64,000 bases of DNA, from assembly GCF_037977235.1 (NCBI RefSeq), contig NZ_CP150276.1, positions 3,038,001 to 3,102,000 on the forward strand. Reading direction: 5' to 3'. Both the position numbers and the translations under genes were made by a program. The notes below the pieces were generated by a model that saw nothing but the letters and a program-made list of their open reading frames with translations, was not told where the DNA came from and searched no databases. The stretch is from Paenibacillus sp. FSL K6-0276 (GTDB lineage: Bacteria; Bacillota; Bacilli; Paenibacillales; Paenibacillaceae). Each line of letters begins with the position of its first letter. The first letter of the stretch is position 1. Shown here in pieces: positions 46,520-54,744 of the stretch.

Positions 46520-46556
46520 TAGGAGACTTATTTTGATTTCCTAGGAGGTTAACAGT

Positions 46557-46745
46557 ATGACAAATCAGGATCCGAAAGAGCTTCTAAAGCAAAAACACGA
46601 GCTTGATGAGCAAAAAAGACAGTTCACAAATTTTGCCCGAAGTGCTTGCGGCAATGGTGAGTTAGAAGCAGGCCAGGAATTTAGTATTGACCGACTGCCT
46701 GACGAACAAAACCGTATGAAATCTGTTGAGAACAGACAGGATTGA
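46557..46745 (+). CDS. Small hydrophilic protein downstream of tlp
   Basis: A perfect CTAGGAGG site precedes the ATG. The 62-residue product (starting MTNQDPKELLKQKHELDEQK) is highly charged, probably helical at its N-terminus, with one Cys. I do not recognise a family. Nearness to tlp (37 bases) and strong translation signals suggest a sporulation-time protein in the same transcript. Confidence 0.6.
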   Translation: MTNQDPKELLKQKHELDEQKRQFTNFARSACGNGELEAGQEFSIDRLPDEQNRMKSVENRQD

Positions 46746-46765
46746 TCTTAAGAAAGCTTTAAAAA

Positions 46766-46793
46766 TAAGCCGATCCTTTTCTGGATCGGCTTA
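46766..46793. terminator. Hairpin after the tlp pair
   Basis: Perfect 11-bp stem TAAGCCGATCC / GGATCGGCTTA with a TTTTCT loop. The T run is better on the minus strand than on the plus strand. Confidence 0.6.
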
Positions 46794-46890
46794 GAAAATG
46801 ATTATTACTTTGTCCCTAAATGTGTTTTAGAAACCTAGTGACTCTCCTATAGTTGGAAGCTTTACCTGTGGAAATAAGCTGATCGGCTGT

Positions 46891-47240
46891 TTGAGTAGAG
46901 GATGGAACTGCGGTGTAGTGACACGGCACTTTCTAGTAAGTAACGTCTTATTCTCTGGCTGTATGCTGGAAATAAAAGATACCGGCAAAGAAATAGCCCC
47001 TTTGCGGAAGGGGAAACCGTTTCAATTGTTCAGTTTTCTGAAAAGCGGTATACGTCTTAGCGGCAAAGAGCGGAAACTATGGTTCTTCCACTATATACGA
47101 TATGCTGCAGCTGCCTCCAACAGAAAGGTAAAGTTTATTTGTATGGTGATAATTATCATGATGAATTCGTAATGGAGGACCCTTTTTCATTAGAGCATCA
47201 GCTTGATACAATTGTGAATTTATTACTTGGCACTAGTAAA
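46891..47240 (+). pseudogene. Decayed coding remnant, family unknown
   Basis: No intact gene is supportable. Near the end, LQLPPTER (about 47106-47132) continues one frame over as KVYLYGDNYHDEFVMEDPFS and then SLEHQLDTIVNLLLGTSK to a TAG at about 47240. The second part reads like genuine protein, perhaps the C-terminus of a helical regulator. A frameshift at GAAAGGTAAAG and a missing 5' part mark it as decayed. Confidence 0.35.
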
Positions 47241-47330
47241 TAGTTTGATAGTTATGCTTAAGTCACTGATGCATATGGAATATTGATATCAGGACAACAA
47301 GCAAAATAGTGCCGGCGGCACAGTGAGTGA

Positions 47331-47365
47331 GCGAAGCGGAGCTTTTATCCGTTTCGCTTTTTTTT
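47331..47365 (+). terminator. Intrinsic terminator
   Basis: Stem GCGAAGCGGA / TCCGTTTCGC (one G-T pair) followed by eight T residues. Confidence 0.88.
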
Positions 47366-47464
47366 GTACTAATTTTTATGAGGAATTCACATGACAAGAG
47401 AAGGGCAATAAATCTAAAGATTTAGTCGATGATTATAAAAGAACGCTATACTCGGCTGTTTTGA

Positions 47465-47725
47465 TTAACTACAGTTTTTATAGTTATTTTTGTAATAAGT
47501 GTGCTCATGGTGTTTGTGTCCGTAACCTTGGTCAGACGATTTCCTAAGACCGTAATGCTGCTTCCGACCACTGGAGCTGTTGTGATGAAGTCCATGCTTG
47601 TTATGGTGGACAGACTCTGAGATTTTTCGGAAAAAACCCGGTCGCGAGGTTACTAATATTTTCTTTACTGAGCTGTTATGGAATAACTCATCTAATTTTA
47701 CAAGTAAAAAAGGATAAAATTCCAT
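47465..47725 (-). CDS. Histidine-rich small basic protein
   Basis: The likely start (47725) gives 86 residues: MEFYPFLLVKLDELFHNSSV, KKILVTSRPGFFRKI, and then a tail dense in His, Gly, Ser and Tyr (HHNKHGLHHNSSSGRKQHYG, GHKHHEHTYY). No good ribosome binding site is visible; TATAAT lies only five bases before the ATG. Such tails occur in small spore-coat or metal-binding proteins of Bacilli, but I cannot name a family. Confidence 0.4.
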   Translation of the reverse strand: MEFYPFLLVKLDELFHNSSVKKILVTSRPGFFRKISESVHHNKHGLHHNSSSGRKQHYGLRKSSDQGYGHKHHEHTYYKNNYKNCS

Positions 47726-47821
47726 GTTTATTATAGCGGTACTAAAATATATTATTTGCAGGCTTAACAAATGAACTCTTAGAGATTATGGGGGGATCGA
47801 AAAGAGTGTTAAAACCCAGAC

Positions 47822-47835
47822 TGGAAGCGATCACA
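47822..47835. promoter_or_regulatory. cre (CcpA) box before the GH110 gene
   Basis: TGGAAGCGATCACA fits TGNAANCGNWNNCA exactly. It lies 22-35 bases before the start codon, where CcpA binding would act as a road-block or cover the promoter start. Confidence 0.55.
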
Positions 47836-47856
47836 TATTTTGAGAGGTGGAAAATG

Positions 47857-50800
47857 ATGTCATTAAAACCTTTAAATGCGATAGCTCTATCCTTCTTGCT
47901 TCTTGTAATAATATGTCTATTCCACATACCGACAACTTTTGCTGCTACTAGTTATACAAAAACGACGGAAATCAAAGATGGTGTAACCTATTCGGTCATA
48001 ACCGTCAACTACACAGGGGACGACGCAGGACCAGCGGTTAATGAAGCGATTGCAGCCGCCCAAAATGCCACCAAGCCGGTAATTTTAGATTTTCCTACAG
48101 GGACGTATAACTTTAATGATTCATCTGCCATTAGTGCTCAGTACTATATTTCAAATGCCTCAACAGCAGCGCAAACACCAGGTGGGTGGAGAAAGATAGG
48201 GCTATTATTTAAAAATATAAACGACATCACGATCCGGGGTAACGGATCAACGTTATTATTCCACGGTGTAATGACACCTATCGTGTTTGACCACGCTACG
48301 AATGTGAATATGAATAACATTAGTTTTGACTTTAAGCGACCTGTTATGTCCGAACTGACCGTAGCTACAGTTGGCAGTACGTATTTCGAAGCAGATATTC
48401 ATCCAGATTCGTTGTATAAAATCACGAACAACATGCTTCAATGGACTGGAGAAGTTGATAGTAACGGCAATCCGATCGATAATTGGGTAGCTGGCGGTTA
48501 TGCAAACGTCACGCAAGTTCAGGGATATAATCCCAATACAAAAGAAACATGGAGAACTTCGAACCCTTTATCCAGCGTGGTTAGTGTCCAGGATTTAGGG
48601 AACAGAAAAGTAAGATTTAACTTTAACTCCGCTCCAATAGCAGTAAATGGATATACTTATCAGCTTCGCAATGATATACGAAAAGAACAAGGCGCTGTTA
48701 TCTACAGAAGCAAAGATGTAACGTGGACAGGGGTAAGCTTCCACGCCGCCCCAGGGCTTGGGATCGTAGGACAATATAGTGAGAATCTTGACTTTGAGAA
48801 TTTAAATTTCGCTCCGAAAGCTGGGAGTGGTCGTACGAACGCTTCTATGGCTGATTTCATGCAATTTTCCGGGTGTAAGGGCGAAATTAAAGTCAATAAT
48901 TCCAACTTTTTCGGAGCTCATGACGACCCGATCAACGTTCACGGAACTCATCTTCGAATCGTTGATAAACCAGCTTCCAACCAGATTAAAGTAAGATTTA
49001 TGCACTCTCAGAGCTGGGGATTTGATGCCTTTGCTGTTAACGACACGATTGATTTTATAGACGGGTCCAGCTTGCTTGCTGCTGGCAACGCTACAGTGAC
49101 AGGAGTGACACGAGTAGACGATTACAATATTCTTCTTACTCTTGATAAAGATGTTCCAAACACGGTGAATGTAAATAGCTTCTATGTAGAGAACGTTACC
49201 TGGACTCCGAATGTTACAATTACAGGATCAACATTTGAATCCTTCTCGACTAGAGGTATTTTGATGACTACACGAGGAAAAGTTATAATTGACAATAATA
49301 CATTTAATAGAGCACCAATGAGTGCAATTTTAATAGCTGACGACGCGAGTAGTTGGTACGAATCAGGAATGGTGAAAGATGTAACGATTAGCAATAACAG
49401 ATTCAATTATGGAGGAAATTCAGTAATTAGCATCGAACCAAGCACTTCCTCAACGAACCCGGATAAAACAGTCCATAGTAATATCAGTATTGAAGGTAAT
49501 ACCTTTAAAAGGAACGGAAATACGAGTATTTATTCCAAAAGTGTTAACCGTTTCAAGTTTAACAATAATATTATAAAGGAAGGAGGATTGCAGCTTAATT
49601 TTCAAGGGTCAAAAGATGTTGTTATTCAAGGAAATACCTTTACACAAAACGGGGTAACGAAGAGCATATCTCTATCTAATATGTATACGAATACAGATAC
49701 TATAGATGCAGCGCAAGGTTTTTCGATATCCAGAAGCAATAACTATGTTCCCGTAATTCCAAATCCGAATGTAAATCTATCCCTAACTGCAACAGCAACT
49801 GCTTCAAGCCAAATGAATAACGATTTTATACCAAGTAATGCGAATGATGGAAGTACGATTTCGAAATGGGCTCCACGAACCGGAACAAGTGTTAACGAAT
49901 GGCTCCAGATGGACTTTGGATCTAATAAAACGTTTAATCAGGTTGTTATTAGTGAGTTTTTGAACCGGACAACGGAATATAAGCTTCAGTATTACAGTGG
50001 TACCAGTTGGATTGATATTGCCAGCGGGACTACAATAGATAAACCTATTACACACTCATTCGCTGGAGTAACAGCCCAGAAAATCAGGTTTTTAATTACA
50101 GGTACACAAACGGACTCAAACGGTTGGGGGAGAGAACCGAACATAACCGAATTCGAAGTATATGAAGTGCCGATGCTTGAAGGAATAACAGCACCGGCAT
50201 CCATCACTGGAGTGGCCAACGGAACAGCGAAGACAGCTGTGGCTCTTGGTTTGCCCGCAACAGTCGAACTGTTGACCAATAAGCGAAGTCTAGAAACCAA
50301 AGTGGCATGGGATGTGGATACTTCAACCTATATTCCATCTGCAACGACAGGACAGACGTTCACAGTTAGCGGAGTGGTAACCTTGCCTAACGGAGTATTA
50401 AATCCGAACAACGTAGAGTTAACAACAAGCATAAGTGTGACTGTATTGCCATCACCTCAAGTGTCTCAGGTTACTTTAACTGGACTGCAGAAGGTTCCCG
50501 CTAGTCAAACATTTGATCTCACAATGGGATTGAGCAACGTTACGCAAAGTGTGTACCAATCGGTAACTGCTCAAGATTTGACGCTACACTATGATCCCGT
50601 GAATGTACAGTTCGAAGCGGTTACATCACTGAAGGACGGATTCCAAGTCATAAGTACGAAGGAGAAAGTCCCAGGACAAATCCGGATAATAGTTGCCAGT
50701 GTGGGTGCGGACGTGCCAGCCCAAGGCGATTTGCTATCATTTGAATTTAAGGCAAAATCCGTATCTCAGGAAACCAGTACGACCATTTTTGTTGACCATG

Positions 50801-51291
50801 TTGTGATTGCTAACGGAGAGGGGAATGAGCTGCAGGTCGGTGGAGCCTCCCACGAGATTCAAATAAGTATAGCAAGTACACCTGTAAATAAAACTCTCTT
50901 GAATACGTTGATCACAAGCGCTCAAGCTAAGTACAATGCAGCAGTGGAAGGCAATGAGGACGGTCTTTATACGAATGGCTCCAAAACGATATTGCAGTCG
51001 ACGATCGATACGGCCCTTACGATAGCAAATGATCCGAATGCTTCTCAACAGCTGGTGGATAGCGCGAAGGCTGCAATGGAAACAGCAATTCAAATATTTG
51101 ATGCCAAGAAAATAACTGCAGATGTCAATGGAGATGGAAGTATCTCTATTGGAGACTTGGCAATTGTTGCGAAAGTTTACGGTTCACATCAGGGGCAAGC
51201 GGGCTGGAATGAGAAAGCGGATGTAAATCATGACGGTACGGTTGATATTATAGACCTTGCAATCGTAGCCAAAGCGATACTGCAATATTAA
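47857..51291 (+). CDS. Secreted GH110 alpha-1,3-galactosidase-like protein with discoidin, cohesin-like, FIVAR and dockerin modules
   Basis: AGAGGTGG sets the start at 47857 (or 47854). The 1144-residue product has a signal peptide (1-30, ending TFAA); a GH110 beta-helix (about 35-620) with the family stretch FFGAHDDPINVHGTHLRI (Asp356-Asp357); an F5/8 discoidin module (about 638-770); a Big_4-like Ig domain (about 773-865); a cohesin-like domain (about 868-1006; LTLHYDPVNVQFEAV); a FIVAR helical repeat (about 1009-1084); and a type I dockerin (about 1087-1144) with two Ca-binding repeats (DVNGDGSISIGD, DVNHDGTVDIID). GH110 enzymes remove alpha-1,3-galactose, for example from B-type antigens. 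Having cohesin-like and dockerin in one chain is unusual. Confidence 0.88.
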   Translation: MSLKPLNAIALSFLLLVIICLFHIPTTFAATSYTKTTEIKDGVTYSVITVNYTGDDAGPAVNEAIAAAQNATKPVILDFPTGTYNFNDSSAISAQYYISNASTAAQTPGGWRKIGLLFKNINDITIRGNGSTLLFHGVMTPIVFDHATNVNMNNISFDFKRPVMSELTVATVGSTYFEADIHPDSLYKITNNMLQWTGEVDSNGNPIDNWVAGGYANVTQVQGYNPNTKETWRTSNPLSSVVSVQDLGNRKVRFNFNSAPIAVNGYTYQLRNDIRKEQGAVIYRSKDVTWTGVSFHAAPGLGIVGQYSENLDFENLNFAPKAGSGRTNASMADFMQFSGCKGEIKVNNSNFFGAHDDPINVHGTHLRIVDKPASNQIKVRFMHSQSWGFDAFAVNDTIDFIDGSSLLAAGNATVTGVTRVDDYNILLTLDKDVPNTVNVNSFYVENVTWTPNVTITGSTFESFSTRGILMTTRGKVIIDNNTFNRAPMSAILIADDASSWYESGMVKDVTISNNRFNYGGNSVISIEPSTSSTNPDKTVHSNISIEGNTFKRNGNTSIYSKSVNRFKFNNNIIKEGGLQLNFQGSKDVVIQGNTFTQNGVTKSISLSNMYTNTDTIDAAQGFSISRSNNYVPVIPNPNVNLSLTATATASSQMNNDFIPSNANDGSTISKWAPRTGTSVNEWLQMDFGSNKTFNQVVISEFLNRTTEYKLQYYSGTSWIDIASGTTIDKPITHSFAGVTAQKIRFLITGTQTDSNGWGREPNITEFEVYEVPMLEGITAPASITGVANGTAKTAVALGLPATVELLTNKRSLETKVAWDVDTSTYIPSATTGQTFTVSGVVTLPNGVLNPNNVELTTSISVTVLPSPQVSQVTLTGLQKVPASQTFDLTMGLSNVTQSVYQSVTAQDLTLHYDPVNVQFEAVTSLKDGFQVISTKEKVPGQIRIIVASVGADVPAQGDLLSFEFKAKSVSQETSTTIFVDHVVIANGEGNELQVGGASHEIQISIASTPVNKTLLNTLITSAQAKYNAAVEGNEDGLYTNGSKTILQSTIDTALTIANDPNASQQLVDSAKAAMETAIQIFDAKKITADVNGDGSISIGDLAIVAKVYGSHQGQAGWNEKADVNHDGTVDIIDLAIVAKAILQY

Positions 51292-51311
51292 TAATTACTA
51301 GAAAGGCCCTA

Positions 51312-51359
51312 AAAGACCACGCTCGTTTGAGTTTTGATGAACGGAGTGGTCTTTCAATT
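51312..51359 (+). terminator. Intrinsic terminator of the GH110 gene
   Basis: Outer stem AAAGACCAC / GTGGTCTTT with an inner CTCGTT / AACGGAG pairing, followed by CAATTTTT. Confidence 0.8.
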
Positions 51360-51390
51360 TTTACTCAATTTGATAATACAAGAAATAGTG

Positions 51391-51660
51391 ATGAAGAATA
51401 AACAAGTGGTCACGATCAGAAAAAATAAAAGACATATCAATGAACGGACGGTTTATTTTACGATGAAGGAAAGGAACTATTACTTAAACTGGCTACAATG
51501 TGCAAATCTGTTCGGAGAACTCGATTGTGCCGCTACAGTATGCACCGGCGGCCAACGGATACGAGGAGAACGTACCAAAAAAACAAATACCCTAGTGTAT
51601 TATGCCTGTAAAACACAAAATAATTATATGAATGAACGTAGCCTAGGAATGACATCATAA
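51391..51660 (+). CDS. Hypothetical protein, doubtful
   Basis: A frame of about 89 codons (MKNKQVVTIRKNKRHINERT ... LQCANLFGELDCAATVCTGG) with three Cys. No ribosome binding site and no recognised family. It may be a decayed piece. Confidence 0.25.
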   Translation: MKNKQVVTIRKNKRHINERTVYFTMKERNYYLNWLQCANLFGELDCAATVCTGGQRIRGERTKKTNTLVYYACKTQNNYMNERSLGMTS

Positions 51661-51702
51661 GGAAGTAGTATACATCTCAATTTCCAGAGGAGGATATCTT
51701 TT

Positions 51703-51831
51703 ATGGCTCACCAGAAGAGAAGGAAGGAAGCTGCCTGGAAGTCACGAAAGCAAGAACAGCATCCCCATGGTAAAATCAAATCGCTTAAGGGATTGTCCAG
51801 CGAATATGAAGATAAGCATACTACTTTTTAA
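51703..51831 (+). CDS. Small basic protein, 42 residues
   Basis: AGAGGAGGATATC precedes the ATG at ideal distance and a strong terminator follows directly. The product starts MAHQKRRKEAAWKSRKQEQH, is very rich in Lys, Arg, Gln and His, and ends SSEYEDKHTTF. Its own binding site and terminator make it a real gene; such short basic proteins in Bacilli are often spore or nucleic-acid-binding proteins, but no family is recognised. Confidence 0.6.
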   Translation: MAHQKRRKEAAWKSRKQEQHPHGKIKSLKGLSSEYEDKHTTF

Positions 51832-51834
51832 GAG

Positions 51835-51868
51835 AAAGACTGTCGGAGAAATTTGCCGGCAGTCTTTC
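51835..51868 (+). terminator. Intrinsic terminator of the small basic protein gene
   Basis: Stem AAAGACTGTCGG / CCGGCAGTCTTT (one G-T pair) with a short loop and CTTTCT. Confidence 0.78.
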
Positions 51869-52008
51869 TGCATTAGAACTATTATTACCTGTATAACGGG
51901 CATGGAGACGTGGTGCAGACGGTAGAGACGAGAGGCAACTCGGCCTGTCGTTTCTTTACTCTAAGGATCTCTGCCGTTGGTTTTCATTGGCATTGATAGA
52001 AAAATGTG

Positions 52009-52037
52009 TTGACACAAAAGTGATTAGGGACCATACT
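52009..52037 (+). promoter_or_regulatory. Promoter of the second marR gene
   Basis: A consensus TTGACA, a 17-bp spacer and CATACT. The expected transcription start falls at about the ATG at 52044, so the mRNA may have no leader. Confidence 0.55.
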
Positions 52038-52043
52038 ATATGT

Positions 52044-52607
52044 ATGAACAACAATAATAATTTGACAAATGACATTAACTCTATTCCCTCGCTTGTACAA
52101 TCCAAGCGTCAGATTGATCGCTATAACCTAGACATAGACGCACAGGCTATACTCGTCGCGTCTAGGCTAATGGCAGCGGGAGCCAAGCTTGGACATGCCG
52201 CGGAGATTCATTTCTCCAGATTCGGTTTATCAACAGGGCGATATCGTTTATTGGCAGACCTTGAAGATAACGAAGGAGAAGAGTTGCCTTCGCAATTAGC
52301 GGAGCATCTAGGTGTTACACGTGCTACAGTGACTGGTCTTATCGACACTCTTGAGCGAGATGGCCTAGTATCTCGGCGATCAAGCTCTGAAGATGGCCGT
52401 CAGAGATCGGTCATTTTGACGGAAAAAGGAGCAAAGAAGCTCCGTGATATGGCTCCTGAGCATTTCGCTCGGCTGGAAGCAATGGTGGGCTTACTCAATA
52501 TCGAGGACCGCAGCGTATTTCTCGACCTGCTAGGTCGAGTTACACAAGGCATCTCAGCACTTACGGACGAATCATGCGAACCAAAGGAAAACATCAGTAA
52601 TGAGTAG
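52044..52607 (+). CDS. MarR-family regulator
   Basis: The ATG at 52044 is the only sensible Met (product starts MNNNNNLTNDINSIPS). The 187-residue winged-helix protein has LGHAAEIHFSRFGLSTGRYR, the recognition region ELPSQLAEHLGVTRATVTGL and the wing SRRSSSEDGRQRSVILTEKG. It carries an N-terminal extension of about 25 residues. There is no ribosome binding site at normal distance. A terminator follows, so it is monocistronic and probably controls the membrane-protein/NmrA pair downstream. Confidence 0.85.
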   Translation: MNNNNNLTNDINSIPSLVQSKRQIDRYNLDIDAQAILVASRLMAAGAKLGHAAEIHFSRFGLSTGRYRLLADLEDNEGEELPSQLAEHLGVTRATVTGLIDTLERDGLVSRRSSSEDGRQRSVILTEKGAKKLRDMAPEHFARLEAMVGLLNIEDRSVFLDLLGRVTQGISALTDESCEPKENISNE

Positions 52608-52610
52608 AAC

Positions 52611-52636
52611 GGGCTAGTGAAGCTAGCCCATTTTTT
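52611..52636 (+). terminator. Intrinsic terminator after marR
   Basis: Perfect stem GGGCTAG / CTAGCCC with a TGAAG loop and ATTTTTT. Confidence 0.88.
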
Positions 52637-52714
52637 CTCTTATATAATTAGCTTCCTAATTATATCTCACTGAAAACAACCACGAACTAGTTAAAAGAAG
52701 AAAGGAGTAACTAA

Positions 52715-53218
52715 ATGAACAAGATGAAGTACTCGAATCAGACAGATGGCATTTATGGTACCAAGGCTGCTGGTTCCAAGCCAAAGACTTTTGTATTGTG
52801 GCGTGAAGTTGTAATGGCTTACGTTGCTCCTGCTATTATGGCAGGTATCGGGGGATTGATCACTGCCGACAGGGGGCTTCAAATAGGAGCATTGACCACA
52901 ATCGGCGGAACATCGGCCTTGGGAGCTTTGATGCTTGGCCTTTGGTTGCGCAGCCGCGGAAGCCATAAACGGTGGATCATTGGCGCACCTCGCTTGGTTG
53001 TGGTTGGGCTGTTTGCGTTGATGGGAGCAACATTTGGCCTATTCGCCGCATGGGCGACATCTAGTTTGCTGGGAATTATAATTCCGGGCAATCACTTGGC
53101 TTGGGTCGGTCGTGTCTGGATCGATTTCCCCTTGTCTGGATTCATAGCAAGCACGATAGTGACGTCGCGGTGGCGTCTTGCCGTCACAACAAATTTATCA
53201 TCCAAAGGGAGAAGATAA
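52715..53218 (+). CDS. Small integral membrane protein, four segments
   Basis: The 167-residue protein starts after AAAGGAG and has four hydrophobic segments (about 32-55, 60-80, 93-120, 135-152) rich in Gly and Ala with short polar loops (LRSRGSHKRW). I believe it belongs to one of the unnamed DUF membrane families seen next to NmrA reductases. The next gene starts four bases after its stop, so they are one operon. Confidence 0.6.
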   Translation: MNKMKYSNQTDGIYGTKAAGSKPKTFVLWREVVMAYVAPAIMAGIGGLITADRGLQIGALTTIGGTSALGALMLGLWLRSRGSHKRWIIGAPRLVVVGLFALMGATFGLFAAWATSSLLGIIIPGNHLAWVGRVWIDFPLSGFIASTIVTSRWRLAVTTNLSSKGRR

Positions 53219-53221
53219 GAA

Positions 53222-54088
53222 ATGATAATTATTATTGGAGCAACAGGTACGATAGGCAGTACGCTTTTGGAACGATTGGTTGATCTTGGCGTACCGGCCA
53301 GGGCGCTGAGCAGAGAACCTGAGAAGTTGCGTGATCAGATCGGAGAAAAAGGCCGGTCGATTATTGAGGTCGCATCGGCCGATGCTTCCGACCCCGAATC
53401 GCTGCGCCGCGCGTTTACAGGAGGTAGCCAGCTCTTCCTCGCCATGTCCAACAGTCCAAGACAAATCGAATTGGAAACTTCGATCATTCAGATTGCTGCT
53501 GAAGCCGGAATCAAACACATTGTCAAAATATCCAGTCCTGCCTTTGAGAAGAGTTCTCCAGTGGCAGTGGCAGGCTGGCATCAACAAATCGAGAAAACCC
53601 TGCGCGATTCAGGTCTCACCCACACCGTGTTGCGCCCCTATGCGTTCATGCAAAACTTACTGAACCTTGCACCAACGATTGCGACACAAGATGTTTTCTT
53701 CGGCTCCATGGGCGATTCGCCATGTAACTTCATTGACTGTCGAGATATCGCGGATGTTGCCGCAGAGGTTCTGACCAACCGAGAGGTATCGGGGCAAATC
53801 TATACGCTTACCGGTTCGGAGATTTTCAGTTATCCCCAGATCGCGGGTAAACTATCTGCCCTGCTTGATCGGCCGATACGCTACATCAACATGGAACCCC
53901 AAGCTCTAAACCGCAATCTAATCGAGCATGGGCACATGCCTCCTTGGATCGCGAACCATGTTGTGGAAATTCAAGCTATGGCTACGGTTGTGCTGGAAAG
54001 GCCTACTGACACTGTGAAGCGCTTGCTTGGCAGAGAACCCCGCACGCTAGACGCCTTTCTGAAAGAGTATGTAGAAAGTTTGCAGTAG
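53222..54088 (+). CDS. NmrA/QOR2-type NAD(P)-binding reductase
   Basis: The start has AAAGGGAG six to eight bases upstream. The 288-residue atypical short-chain dehydrogenase has the NAD(P)-binding IIIIGATGTIGSTLLERL, KHIVKISSPAF, the HTVLRPYAFMQNLL stretch and NFIDCRDIADVAAEVL, as in quinone oxidoreductase 2 and NmrA sensor proteins. The catalytic Tyr-Lys pair of classical enzymes is absent, as usual for the group. With the upstream MarR gene it forms a likely quinone or electrophile stress unit. Confidence 0.85.
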   Translation: MIIIIGATGTIGSTLLERLVDLGVPARALSREPEKLRDQIGEKGRSIIEVASADASDPESLRRAFTGGSQLFLAMSNSPRQIELETSIIQIAAEAGIKHIVKISSPAFEKSSPVAVAGWHQQIEKTLRDSGLTHTVLRPYAFMQNLLNLAPTIATQDVFFGSMGDSPCNFIDCRDIADVAAEVLTNREVSGQIYTLTGSEIFSYPQIAGKLSALLDRPIRYINMEPQALNRNLIEHGHMPPWIANHVVEIQAMATVVLERPTDTVKRLLGREPRTLDAFLKEYVESLQ

Positions 54089-54744
54089 AGGTACCGCCAA
54101 CAAAACGCGAAAAACGTACGCTAAGGAAAAATTAAGTTGGTATTATATGAACTGCGTATACGCAAGTATAATTCAAAAGGAATCATTTCAAAAAGGTTGA
54201 TCTTTTATTACCAAGGCCCCCATCCGAAAATTCAACAACATGACTCAGATTGAATTTTCAAATATCCAATTGATATGATTTGCGAAATTAAGAAACATGT
54301 TTAGATCGATTTAGATTGGATTATCATGGGTGAATATTCAAGTGAGATAAATCACTTCACGGAAAATGGGTTATTTCAAAGGTTTAGGGAACTTGGTCCA
54401 ACTACAAGGAATGAAGTAATGGAGTTTGAATAAAACTTAATGTTGAGCAGGCTACCACAGTCTGCTCAATTTATCTGTACCCATTGCCGAAAATGGACAA
54501 GAACTTGTACTATTAGCTGCAAAGGTATACCTAAAATAAAATGAATACAGTGGAGAGATCTTGTTCCTAGGTTTATATAAGGATTACCGATTATGTAAAA
54601 GCAGAGGGAAATAATCCCTTGTGTCGAATATTAGTACGAGGAGAGTACTAGCTCTTGTCGTGGAGACAAGGATTCTCCTTATGTTAATTCAAGAAAGGAC
54701 TGGAGAGAGAGTTCGAATTATTTTCTGGGGAGAAGTGGATAGAA
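54089..54744. other. Long intergenic region with hairpins
   Basis: No gene is supportable. A frame of 35 codons at about 54327 (MGEYSSEINHFTENGLFQRF) looks like a coding scrap. TTGAGCAG / CTGCTCAA at 54443-54469 is a hairpin with a weak T run, a possible terminator. AGGAGA ... CTTGTC / GACAAG ... TCTCCT at 54639-54679 forms a strong hairpin in the leader of the next gene. Confidence 0.45.

Noticed and set aside
51901..51940. tRNA-like or small RNA sequence
   Set aside because: No acceptor stem, T-loop or anticodon layout could be drawn.
51919..51977. Long-range pairing ACGGTAGAGA / TCTCTGCCGT before the second marR
   Set aside because: It lies upstream of the mapped-looking promoter and has one mismatch and a 40-base loop; not enough to call an RNA or operator.
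54327..54434. 35-codon frame MGEYSSEINHFT...
   Set aside because: No ribosome binding site and too short to support; kept only as a coding scrap in the gap note.
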